6,688 nt of DNA, from NCBI GenBank assembly GCA_900320925.1, contig ONUD01000032.1:1-6688 (forward strand), read 5' to 3'. This document shows, in pieces, positions 1 through 5,209 of this stretch; the first letter of the stretch is position 1, and the number at the start of each line of letters is the position of its first letter. Below the pieces are notes generated by a model. It saw nothing but the letters and a program-made list of their open reading frames with translations. It did not search any database and had not been told where the DNA came from. The position numbers and the translations under genes were made by a program. The stretch is from an uncultured Eubacteriales bacterium (GTDB lineage Bacteria > Bacillota > Clostridia > Oscillospirales > Acutalibacteraceae).

Positions 1-291
1 ATTGATGTCAATATCTTTTGCTGCAAGGAGCTTCTTAGTCTGGTCAAGGACGCCCATGGCATACAGGTTGTTGTACATCATACGACCCATGAGGAACTCA
101 GCAGAGAAGTAGTAAGCTCTGCGGTTAGCGGCATGGATCCGTTTGCTTTCGCTCCATCTTTCAGCGATCTCACCCATCATTGCCTTGCCGAGAGCTTCAT
201 GCAGCTCTGCGGGAGAGAGTTCGGAAAGTTCCTTGCAGTACTCGTTCTTTGCGGTAAGCACGAGGTTGTCGATAATGGCATTTTTCTTCAT
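1..291 (-). other. glgP: GlgP N-terminal segment inside the fusion; possible internal translation start at 291
   Basis: These 97 codons correspond to the N-terminus of a typical stand-alone glycogen phosphorylase: a charged helical start (MKKNAIIDNLVL), then ERWSESKRIHAANRRAYYFSAEFLMGRMMYNNL. That matches the conserved N-terminal block of GT35 enzymes, where bacterial proteins read RQVYYLSMEFLIGR-like sequence. Position 291 is an ATG with GGAGG 11 nt upstream, so a free GlgP could also be made from the same mRNA. The segment sits in the same frame as MalQ, so an annotator could call either one fused gene or two genes; the sequence supports the fused reading directly. Confidence 0.75.
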
Positions 292-1785
292 TTTTTTGTC
301 ATCCTCCAGCCTTCTGTAAATTTTTGACAAGTGATAAAGTTTCTTAGAAATCAGGGGTGTATCGGCCCCTTTTTTCATTCTCCATGCCCAGTTGCCGCCG
401 AGCGTGGAGGGGGTATTCATACGGGACTCGCTGCCGAGAGCAAGGATATCCTGCATCTGGACAATGGCATAATCACTGACACTGGCATAAGCCGTGCGGA
501 TAAAGCCCCAGTTATAGCCTTCCGTCTTGTTAAGACTGCAATAATTGGCAGCAAAGTCCCTGTCTTTCTTTTTGGCGGTACGGAACCAGCCCATGATGGT
601 ATCATTGTCGTGGGTACCCGTATAGCACACACTGTTGCTGTTATAGTTGTGGGGGAGATAGTCGTTATTGGAGCGGGAATCAAAGGCAAACTCCAGAATT
701 TTCATTCCGGGATAGCCGGAATCCTTCAGCAGTTTGATAACGCCGGGGGTCATGAAGCCGAGATCTTCAGCGATAATCGGCACATCGCCCAGACGTGCTT
801 TCATGGCATTGAAGAACTTCATACCGGGACCATCGAGCCACTCGCCGTTGACAGCATTTTCAGAACCGAACGGAATCGCATAGAACTGGTCAAAGGCTCT
901 GAAATGGTCGATTCTGGTGACATCGAACATTTTAGCGACACCCTCGACACGTCTGATCCACCAGTCAAAGCCTGTATTCTCCAGATAGATCCAGTCATAC
1001 AGGGGATTGCCCCAAAGCTGACCTGTTTCGGAGAAATAATCAGGCGGACAGCCTGCCACACAGACGGGGTTTTTGGCATCATCCAGCCAGAACACCTGCG
1101 GATTTGCCCAAGTGTCGGCACTGTCCATGGCAACATAGATCGGCATATCGCCGAACAGTTTAATACCGTTGTCATTGGCATATTGTTTCAGTTCTCTCCA
1201 CTGTTTGAAGAAGAGGAACTGTGTAAACTTCCAGAACATGACATCTTCATACAGATAATTCAGATAATGGTTAATCGTATCGGGATTTCTGTATTTGATA
1301 AGATGGTCAGGCCACTCTGTCCAGGCTTTGTCATCGAACAGCTTTTTCACCGCCATATACAAGGCATAGTCGGTCAGCCAGCGATCCTCATCCTGCATGA
1401 AGTTCCAATATTCCTGTTGGTCATGGGACTTGAAGTTTTCATAAGCCTGACGAAGCACCTTGAATCTGTTGTTAAAGATCTTCTCATAGTCAATATACTG
1501 TGAGTTGGTACCCCAGTCGATTTTTTGAAGTTCCTCTCTGACCAAGAGACCCTCATCGCAAAGCATATCCAGATCAATCATATAGGGATTGCCTGCATAG
1601 GTAGAGAAAGACTGATAAGGGGAGTCCCCATAGCTTGTAGGACCCACAGGGAGCAGCTGCCAGTATTTCTGTCCCGAAATCTTGAGGAAGTCCACAAACT
1701 CATAAGCCGCCTTTCCGAGCGTACCGATACCGTAAGGGGACGGCAGTGCAGTGATTGGCATCAAGATGCCTGCACTTCTTGGCAT
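1..1785 (-). CDS. malQ-glgP: MalQ-GlgP fusion: 4-alpha-glucanotransferase joined in frame to glycogen phosphorylase (3' partial)
   Basis: One open frame of 595 codons runs from ATG 1785-1783 to the window edge with no stop. Residues 1 to about 498 are a full-length GH77 amylomaltase. The N-terminus has the family signature (LPSPYGIGTLG, WQLLPVGPTSYGDSPYQS). The expected catalytic residues are D293 in RIDHF, E340 in AEDLG and D393 in THDNDT, and the C-terminus reads GGNWAWRMKKG...LSKIYRR. From M499 (291) the sequence is the N-terminus of a GT35 glycogen/maltodextrin phosphorylase, with NRRAYYFSAEFLMGR at about 554-568. I checked that the start, three catalytic motifs, the C-terminus and the GlgP start all share one frame. 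The linker is about ten residues. MalQ transfers maltodextrin segments; GlgP phosphorolyses alpha-1,4 chains to glucose-1-phosphate, so the fusion couples consecutive cytoplasmic steps. GGAG about 10 nt upstream serves the start. The GlgP catalytic region and pyridoxal-phosphate lysine lie outside the window. A sequencing error that removed a stop cannot be excluded. Confidence 0.9.
   Translation of the reverse strand, partial: MPRSAGILMPITALPSPYGIGTLGKAAYEFVDFLKISGQKYWQLLPVGPTSYGDSPYQSFSTYAGNPYMIDLDMLCDEGLLVREELQKIDWGTNSQYIDYEKIFNNRFKVLRQAYENFKSHDQQEYWNFMQDEDRWLTDYALYMAVKKLFDDKAWTEWPDHLIKYRNPDTINHYLNYLYEDVMFWKFTQFLFFKQWRELKQYANDNGIKLFGDMPIYVAMDSADTWANPQVFWLDDAKNPVCVAGCPPDYFSETGQLWGNPLYDWIYLENTGFDWWIRRVEGVAKMFDVTRIDHFRAFDQFYAIPFGSENAVNGEWLDGPGMKFFNAMKARLGDVPIIAEDLGFMTPGVIKLLKDSGYPGMKILEFAFDSRSNNDYLPHNYNSNSVCYTGTHDNDTIMGWFRTAKKKDRDFAANYCSLNKTEGYNWGFIRTAYASVSDYAIVQMQDILALGSESRMNTPSTLGGNWAWRMKKGADTPLISKKLYHLSKIYRRLEDDKKMKKNAIIDNLVLTAKNEYCKELSELSPAELHEALGKAMMGEIAERWSESKRIHAANRRAYYFSAEFLMGRMMYNNLYAMGVLDQTKKLLAAKDIDIN
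303..307 (-). promoter_or_regulatory. Internal Shine-Dalgarno-like GGAGG before the GlgP methionine
   Basis: On the minus strand GGAGG is followed 11 nt later by ATG at 291, the natural start of a GlgP-like protein. The spacing is slightly long but workable. It lies inside the fused coding region (codons for L-E-D), so it may be a relic of a formerly separate glgP or a working internal start. Confidence 0.4.
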
Positions 1786-1805
1786 TGAAAATCATCTCCG
1801 TTCCT

Positions 1806-1832
1806 AAAAAATTTTGTACGACTGTTCGTACA
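1806..1832 (-). promoter_or_regulatory. Palindrome/hairpin with U-run in the malQ-glgP leader
   Basis: TGTACGA and TCGTACA form a perfect 7-bp inverted repeat (1815-1832) around a 4-nt loop. In the minus-strand transcript it is followed by AAA and six U residues (1811-1806), then the ribosome binding site. It could be a repressor operator just downstream of the promoter or a weak attenuator. The short stem and the three A residues before the U-run argue against an efficient terminator. No specific regulator is recognised. Confidence 0.45.
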
Positions 1833-1834
1833 GA

Positions 1835-1855
1835 TACTTTTTCTTATAGAAAGTA
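1835..1855 (-). promoter_or_regulatory. Second small stem-loop in the malQ-glgP leader
   Basis: TACTTT and AAAGTA (6 bp, 9-nt loop) lie just upstream of the 1815-1832 palindrome in the leader transcript. The stem is short and AT-rich, so it is marginal on its own; its position beside the other hairpin makes it worth noting. Confidence 0.25.
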
Positions 1856-1871
1856 CTAACATTCACCACAT

Positions 1872-1900
1872 ATTTTAACATAGAATTTTATTATAATCAA
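1872..1900 (-). promoter_or_regulatory. Sigma-A-type promoter for malQ-glgP
   Basis: On the minus strand, -35 TTGATT (1900-1895) and -10 TAAAAT (1877-1872) are separated by 17 nt, with an extended -10 TG one base upstream of the -10. The predicted start is near 1865, giving a leader of about 80 nt before ATG 1785. Confidence 0.65.
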
Positions 1901-1952
1901 TAGTTTTGCACAAAATTTTCGGAGAAATTTCTTGTTCTTAATACGTTTCACT

Positions 1953-1976
1953 AAAAAAAGACAAGCTTTCCATTGT
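1953..1976 (-). terminator. Weak possible terminator after the CinA-like gene
   Basis: Just past the stop at 1981, ACAA and TTGT can form a short 4-bp stem followed by C and seven T residues on the minus strand. The T-run is good but the stem is poor, so some readthrough into malQ-glgP is possible. Confidence 0.25.
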
Positions 1977-1980
1977 ATAC

Positions 1981-2466
1981 TCAAGGGGTACGCAAAGCTT
2001 CCAGTTCTCTGACAGCATACCGCAATGCATAAGAAACCGTGTCCTTTCGGATAGTGTCCCGACTGCCCGCAAGGAGGAAATGAACGGCAAAGCAGTGATG
2101 TTTGGTACTGATCCCGACATATACTGAACCGACAGGATTCGTTTCGGTACCGCCGTCAGGGCCTGCTACACCTGTGGTTGCAATGCCAATATCCGCTCCT
2201 GAGAGTTTGCGTACCCCCTCTGCCATTGCCATAGCGGTTTCTTTGCTGTATTCGGTGAACTGTTCCAGCACCTCTGTCGGTACGCCCAGCAGTTCATGCT
2301 TGATACGGTTGGAGTAGGAGCAGATTCCACATTCAAATACACGGGAAGCTCCTGCCACGGCTGTAATCTGTTCGGAAACCATGCCGCCTGTCAGACTTTC
2401 GGCAGTAGCCGCTTTCATGTTATTTTCTTTCAGAATCCTCACCAGTTCCGCAGAAAGATTTTTCAT
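1981..2466 (-). CDS. pncC: CinA C-terminal domain protein, nicotinamide-nucleotide amidohydrolase (PncC-like)
   Basis: This 161-residue protein matches the stand-alone CinA C-terminal family, whose usual length is about 160 residues. The family landmarks are present: TAESLTGGMVSEQIT near residues 20-35, the Cys/Tyr/Ser-containing GICSYSN segment near 47-53, and the glycine-rich TTGVAGPDGGTETNPVGSV block near 96-114. Characterised members deamidate nicotinamide mononucleotide to nicotinic acid mononucleotide in pyridine nucleotide recycling. The N-terminal MoCF-like domain of full CinA is absent; it is not coded upstream, and the protein begins cleanly. The start ATG 2466 is supported by AAGGAG seven nt upstream and a promoter immediately before it. 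It lies upstream of malQ-glgP on the same strand but is separated by 195 nt with its own promoter, so it is probably an independent unit. Enzyme activity is inferred from the family. Confidence 0.93.
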   Translation of the reverse strand: MKNLSAELVRILKENNMKAATAESLTGGMVSEQITAVAGASRVFECGICSYSNRIKHELLGVPTEVLEQFTEYSKETAMAMAEGVRKLSGADIGIATTGVAGPDGGTETNPVGSVYVGISTKHHCFAVHFLLAGSRDTIRKDTVSYALRYAVRELEALRTP

Positions 2467-2486
2467 AGTATCACTCCTTTTCAGCT

Positions 2487-2516
2487 ATTGTAACACATCT
2501 TTGGGAAAAATAACAA
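2487..2516 (-). promoter_or_regulatory. Extended -10 promoter for the CinA-like gene
   Basis: On the minus strand, TTGTTA (2516-2511) and TACAAT (2492-2487) are separated by 18 nt, with TG one base before the -10. The leader would be very short (about 15 nt) and just holds the AAGGAG site. Confidence 0.6.
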
Positions 2517-2567
2517 GAAAATCCTGTTAGTTCATAATTTATTAACAATTACATTGTGAAAACAAGG

Positions 2568-2573
2568 TATAAT
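2568..2573 (+). promoter_or_regulatory. -10 element for the CrtO-like/rsmE unit
   Basis: A perfect TATAAT lies 21 nt upstream of the ATG at 2595. No good -35 is seen at 16-18 nt spacing, so the -35 is weak or an activator is used. This placement makes an upstream in-frame start at 2556 unlikely, because that codon would precede the transcript start. Confidence 0.5.
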
Positions 2574-2594
2574 TCATTTCAAGGGGGGAATTTG

Positions 2595-3128
2595 ATGCTG
2601 AAAGAAGAACCGTTTGTCAATGCACTGATGATCAATATCGTGTTGGGAGCAATATGGCATTATGCCGTGTTTTTTTTATGCATATCCGTTCCCACCACGC
2701 TGTTTGCTCCGGAGCGTAAAATCTATCTGCCCCATAAATGGGAGCGTGGCGGGAAATTTTACAGCGATGTCCTGAAAATCAACCGCTGGAAAGATGTTCT
2801 TCCCCAGCATATCGGCAAGGATGGCTTCTCCAAAGACCATATTGATGATGTTTCCCTTGAATATCTCGATGAATTTATCATGGAAACGTGTCGGGGAGAG
2901 TGGAATCATACCATGAACTGTTTGTTTTCGGTGGTGCTGTTCTGGATGAATGATATGGTGACGGCACTGGTGCTGACCTTGTTCCTCCTGCTGGGCAACC
3001 TTCCCTTTGCCGTGATACAACGCTATAACCGTTTTCGTCTGCAAAAACTGCGGAAAACCGTACTGCGGAAAATGCACCGGCAGAATCGGATACGATACAG
3101 AAATGAAGTAGAAATGGAGAATGGATAA
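2595..3128 (+). CDS. CrtO-like membrane acyltransferase (glycosyl-4,4'-diaponeurosporenoate acyltransferase family)
   Basis: A 177-residue protein with a hydrophobic N-terminal segment (about 9-32) and one or two more near 107-141 that end in GNLPFAVIQRYNRFRLQKL. The order of motifs resembles staphylococcal CrtO from memory: GGKFY...INRWKDVLPQH (52-72), METCRGEWNHT (96-106), then the N-P-x3-VQRYNR-R-L ending. CrtO attaches a fatty acid to the sugar of staphyloxanthin precursors. No carotenoid gene is visible here, so the substrate is unknown and may be another glycolipid. The tail is strongly basic (about 147-169). Start: AAGGGGGG six nt before ATG 2595 and the promoter just upstream favour this Met over a longer in-frame version from 2556. 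Its TAA shares one base with the ATG of rsmE, which implies translational coupling. Family assignment is by motif pattern only. Confidence 0.7.
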   Translation: MLKEEPFVNALMINIVLGAIWHYAVFFLCISVPTTLFAPERKIYLPHKWERGGKFYSDVLKINRWKDVLPQHIGKDGFSKDHIDDVSLEYLDEFIMETCRGEWNHTMNCLFSVVLFWMNDMVTALVLTLFLLLGNLPFAVIQRYNRFRLQKLRKTVLRKMHRQNRIRYRNEVEMENG

Positions 3129-3850
3129 TGGATTGGTTTTTTGCGGAGCGTGTCGGTCAGACACATCTCATTACGGGCGAAGATGCCCTGCACATTACAA
3201 AATCTCTCAGAATGTCTGTCGGGGAGGTCATTACCCTCTGCGACAGTCAAAAAATACAGCACCTTTGCAAAATTGAACGCATTACCCCTGAGGGGGTATT
3301 GGTGCGTGTGGTCAGCGAACAGGAATGTCAGAATGAACCGAGTATTCAGGTGACGCTCTTTGCGGCACTGACCAAGGGGGATAAAATGGAACACGTTATC
3401 CAAAAAGCCGTGGAGCTTGGTGCTTCTGCCATCGTCCCCGTCCTCACAGACAGGTGCGTGTCCCGTCCCGATGCAAAGTCTGCCGCCAAAAAACAACAAC
3501 GCTACCAAAAAATTGCATCCCAAGCCGCTATGCAGTCCCGACGAGCCATCATTCCGACGGTTGCCCCTGTCAGTGACTTGAAAGCTGTTTCCGCCATGCT
3601 GGCAGATTTTGATACCATCATTCTTTTCTATGAGGGCGGCGGGGAACCGCTCAGAACACTGCTGTCCCCCGATGATAAAAAAATTGCTGTCTTTACAGGT
3701 TGTGAGGGAGGCTTTGAGGAAAAAGAGGTAGCATTTCTCACCTCCTGCGGTGCCAGAACTGCTACCCTCGGCAAACGTATCCTGCGTGCCGAAACAGCCC
3801 CCCTTGCGGCTCTTACCGCTATCATGTTCCATACAGGCAACCTTGAATAA
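3128..3850 (+). CDS. rsmE: RsmE, 16S rRNA (uracil-1498-N3)-methyltransferase
   Basis: This 240-residue protein has RsmE's usual length and layout. An N-terminal PUA-like RNA-binding part (HITKSLRMSVGEVITLCD, about 22-39) precedes a SPOUT methyltransferase domain from about residue 73 (LFAALTKGDKMEHVIQKAVELGASAIVPVLTDRCV). The C-terminal knot carries TGCEGGF (190-196) and LGKRILRAETAPLAAL (214-229), the S-adenosylmethionine-binding loops. The enzyme methylates N3 of U1498 in the 30S decoding region. The common GPEGG motif reads GCEGG here, a proline-to-cysteine change whose effect is unknown. The start ATG 3128 overlaps the stop of the upstream CrtO-like gene (TAATG), with GGAG eight nt before it. 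A strong terminator follows ten nt after the stop, so the operon ends here. Confidence 0.95.
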   Translation: MDWFFAERVGQTHLITGEDALHITKSLRMSVGEVITLCDSQKIQHLCKIERITPEGVLVRVVSEQECQNEPSIQVTLFAALTKGDKMEHVIQKAVELGASAIVPVLTDRCVSRPDAKSAAKKQQRYQKIASQAAMQSRRAIIPTVAPVSDLKAVSAMLADFDTIILFYEGGGEPLRTLLSPDDKKIAVFTGCEGGFEEKEVAFLTSCGARTATLGKRILRAETAPLAALTAIMFHTGNLE

Positions 3851-3859
3851 TTTTCTTTT

Positions 3860-3891
3860 CGTGCATAGTTCTCACTGCTATGCACGTTTTT
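3860..3891 (+). terminator. Rho-independent terminator after rsmE
   Basis: CGTGCATAG (3860-3868) pairs perfectly with CTATGCACG (3878-3886) around a 9-nt loop, followed by five T residues. It begins 10 nt after the rsmE stop. Confidence 0.92.
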
Positions 3892-3925
3892 ATATACTAT
3901 TTGTAATTTATACAAATGGTATATA
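3891..3925 (+). repeat. Long AT-rich inverted repeat next to the rsmE terminator
   Basis: Arms 3891-3905 (TATATACTATTTGTA) and 3911-3925 (TACAAATGGTATATA) are complementary over 15 positions with one mismatch, which becomes a G-U pair in plus-strand RNA. The loop is 5 nt (ATTTA). No T-run follows, so it is not a standard terminator. It could be an operator, a mRNA 3'-end stabiliser or a remnant of a mobile element end; nothing in the sequence decides this. Confidence 0.6.
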
Positions 3926-3929
3926 AATA

Positions 3930-3947
3930 TTTTGGAAAAATCCAAAA
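3930..3947. repeat. Small inverted repeat in the AT-rich gap
   Basis: TTTTGGA and TCCAAAA form a perfect 7-bp stem around AAAA, five nt after the preceding inverted repeat. No function is apparent. Confidence 0.4.
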
Positions 3948-4091
3948 CCATTTCCATATCTCCACCGTTATTATCAATAGAAGCATGAAAATGAAACAAC
4001 ACAGATATTGACACTGTGATTTAAAAATGACCTTGTATCACAAAATATTATATATACAAAAAAACAATTTTATTTTTGTGAATTATGCAGA

Positions 4092-4119
4092 TTGAAAAAA
4101 TTATCATTTTTTATATAAT
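4092..4119 (+). promoter_or_regulatory. Promoter for the secreted helical protein
   Basis: TTGAAA (4092-4097) and TATAAT (4114-4119) are 16 nt apart. A second overlapping TATAAT (4119-4124) follows. The leader to ATG 4156 is about 30 nt. Confidence 0.6.
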
Positions 4120-4155
4120 ATAATTAAAAGGTGATTTTTTAGAAAGGATAAGGTG

Positions 4156-4869
4156 ATGAAAATGAAAAAGTCAGTAATAGTGGTTTCGTTGGTGGCGGCT
4201 TTGGCAGTAACGGCGAGCGGTGTAGCGATTGTGTCGGCACAGAAAGTAAAAGATGAGTCATATAACCCGTTTCATATACAAGGTCTTTTGACATCAGAAG
4301 AATATCAGGAACTCAAAGAACACCCTGAACGCCAGCCTTCAAAAGAAGCAAAGCCTGCCGTACCCGAAGAGGAACAAAGACTGATTGATGCAAAAAGAGA
4401 TCAGTTGGTAGACCTGTACCATGAATCATACGACAGGCACTTGAAAGAGTTTGAGGAAAAAATCAAAGAGGATTCCGAGAATGAATGGATATTTGAGGGG
4501 GAAGCCAGAGCCGGTGCCGATGAGGATATGGCAAAAGCACTGGCAGAGGAAGTGCTGACGATACTGAAAAAGTATGACCGTGTCTATCAGGACATGGAGG
4601 TAAAGGACTTCTACAGGAGAAGCTACGAGTTGATTTCCACCGCCTGCGGAGCGTTGGAGAGCAAGCCGCTTACCTTGGAAGAGCAGGTGACAATGAAATT
4701 CTTTATCAAGCAGTTGTATATGACTGCTTCGATGGATACACCTGCCTATGCCGCTTCTATCGAAAAGAAAATTGACCTTGATTCCATTCCCTACATTGAC
4801 CTGACAACCCAACATTCTTATGAAATAGAGGAAATTATTGAAGTGTCCGAAGAAGAATCTTCCCGATAA
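4156..4869 (+). CDS. Secreted helical protein of unknown function
   Basis: I do not recognise this 237-residue protein. The N-terminus is a clear Sec signal peptide: MKMKKS, a hydrophobic core (about 7-26), and a likely signal peptidase I site after VSA (28). There is no lipobox cysteine. The mature part is charged, mostly acidic and predicted helical, with blocks rich in Glu/Lys (for example EEYQELKEHPERQPSKEAKP and LKEFEEKIKEDSE). It has no sorting signal, membrane anchor or Cys-rich domain, and ends in an acidic stretch (EEIIEVSEEESSR). Two close starts exist: ATG 4156 (AAGGA seven nt upstream) and ATG 4162 (AAGGTG six nt upstream); an in-frame GTG at 4153 is less likely. It has its own promoter and a terminator directly after it, so it is monocistronic. 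The role is unknown; export is well supported. Confidence 0.85.
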   Translation: MKMKKSVIVVSLVAALAVTASGVAIVSAQKVKDESYNPFHIQGLLTSEEYQELKEHPERQPSKEAKPAVPEEEQRLIDAKRDQLVDLYHESYDRHLKEFEEKIKEDSENEWIFEGEARAGADEDMAKALAEEVLTILKKYDRVYQDMEVKDFYRRSYELISTACGALESKPLTLEEQVTMKFFIKQLYMTASMDTPAYAASIEKKIDLDSIPYIDLTTQHSYEIEEIIEVSEEESSR

Positions 4870-4878
4870 ATCAAAAGG

Positions 4879-4907
4879 GGCTGCTGTCTTGATGACAGCA
4901 GCCTTTT
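4879..4907. terminator. Bidirectional terminator between convergent genes
   Basis: GGCTGCTGTC (4879-4888) and GACAGCAGCC (4894-4903) form a perfect 10-bp GC-rich stem with a 5-nt loop. TTTT follows on the plus strand, and CC then TTTT follows on the minus strand, so it can end both the secreted protein gene and the minus-strand LRR operon. Confidence 0.9.
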
Positions 4908-4911
4908 GTTG

Positions 4912-5199
4912 TTATTGGTACTGCGGACGAAACTCATAATTCTCGTATTCATAGGCATCCGCATCTTCATCATCTTTATCGACCTTGCGGTTATGGGGGA
5001 TATGCTGTTCGGAGAAGTGCTGGAAGTCGCTCATGGCACGCAACAGCTCCTCACGGGTAGCCTGTCCCTTGTCATACAGTTGGTTGAGCTGTTCGATACG
5101 GTCAATATACATCATGTAAGCCGTCCGTGCATCAGGCGGAGCATGGTCAAGAATCTGTTGTTTCATTTCCAGAATCTGGCGATCTGTAAAGTATTTCAT
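4912..5199 (-). CDS. Small acidic protein of unknown function, downstream of the LRR protein
   Basis: A 95-residue protein starting at ATG 5199, with AGAGGG six nt upstream. A longer in-frame version from a TTG at 5226 would overlap the upstream gene and lacks support. The stop of the LRR gene is only 10 nt away, so the two are co-transcribed. The first 70 residues are helical and amphipathic (FTDRQILEMKQQILDHAP, IDRIEQLNQLYDKG, REELLRAMSDFQHFS). The last 25 are acidic then aromatic (DKDDEDADAYEYENYEFRP). There is no signal peptide or membrane segment, so it is probably cytoplasmic. I do not recognise the family. The operon link suggests a role together with the LRR protein, but this is inference only. 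Confidence 0.8.
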   Translation of the reverse strand: MKYFTDRQILEMKQQILDHAPPDARTAYMMYIDRIEQLNQLYDKGQATREELLRAMSDFQHFSEQHIPHNRKVDKDDEDADAYEYENYEFRPQYQ

Positions 5200-5209
5200 G
5201 GTATCCCTC

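Larger units (their letters stand above)
3892..4155. other. AT-rich intergenic region without a gene
   Basis: These roughly 260 bases between rsmE and the secreted protein gene are strongly AT-rich and carry no convincing coding frame. They hold two inverted repeats (3891-3925, 3930-3947), a consensus -35-like TTGACA at 4008-4013 without a matching -10, and the promoter at 4092-4119. No tRNA or recognised riboswitch was seen. Confidence 0.6.

Noticed and set aside
331..1503. 390-codon open frame on the plus strand
   Set aside because: It lies antisense to MalQ, whose catalytic motifs are unmistakable on the minus strand; the antisense translation has no recognisable domain and arises from codon bias.
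2556..2594. Upstream in-frame start for the CrtO-like gene
   Set aside because: It would precede the TATAAT at 2568 and lacks a ribosome binding site, whereas AAGGGGGG fits ATG 2595.
3023..3832. 269-codon minus-strand frame across the CrtO-like gene and rsmE
   Set aside because: It is antisense to RsmE with clear family motifs, and has no ribosome binding site or domain.
4008..4013. Consensus -35 TTGACA in the AT-rich gap
   Set aside because: No acceptable -10 lies 15-19 nt downstream, so it is not called as a promoter.
4015..4043. TGTGAT and ATCACA as a CRP-like site
   Set aside because: The half-sites are 17 nt apart rather than the expected 6, and CRP control is not expected in this type of organism.
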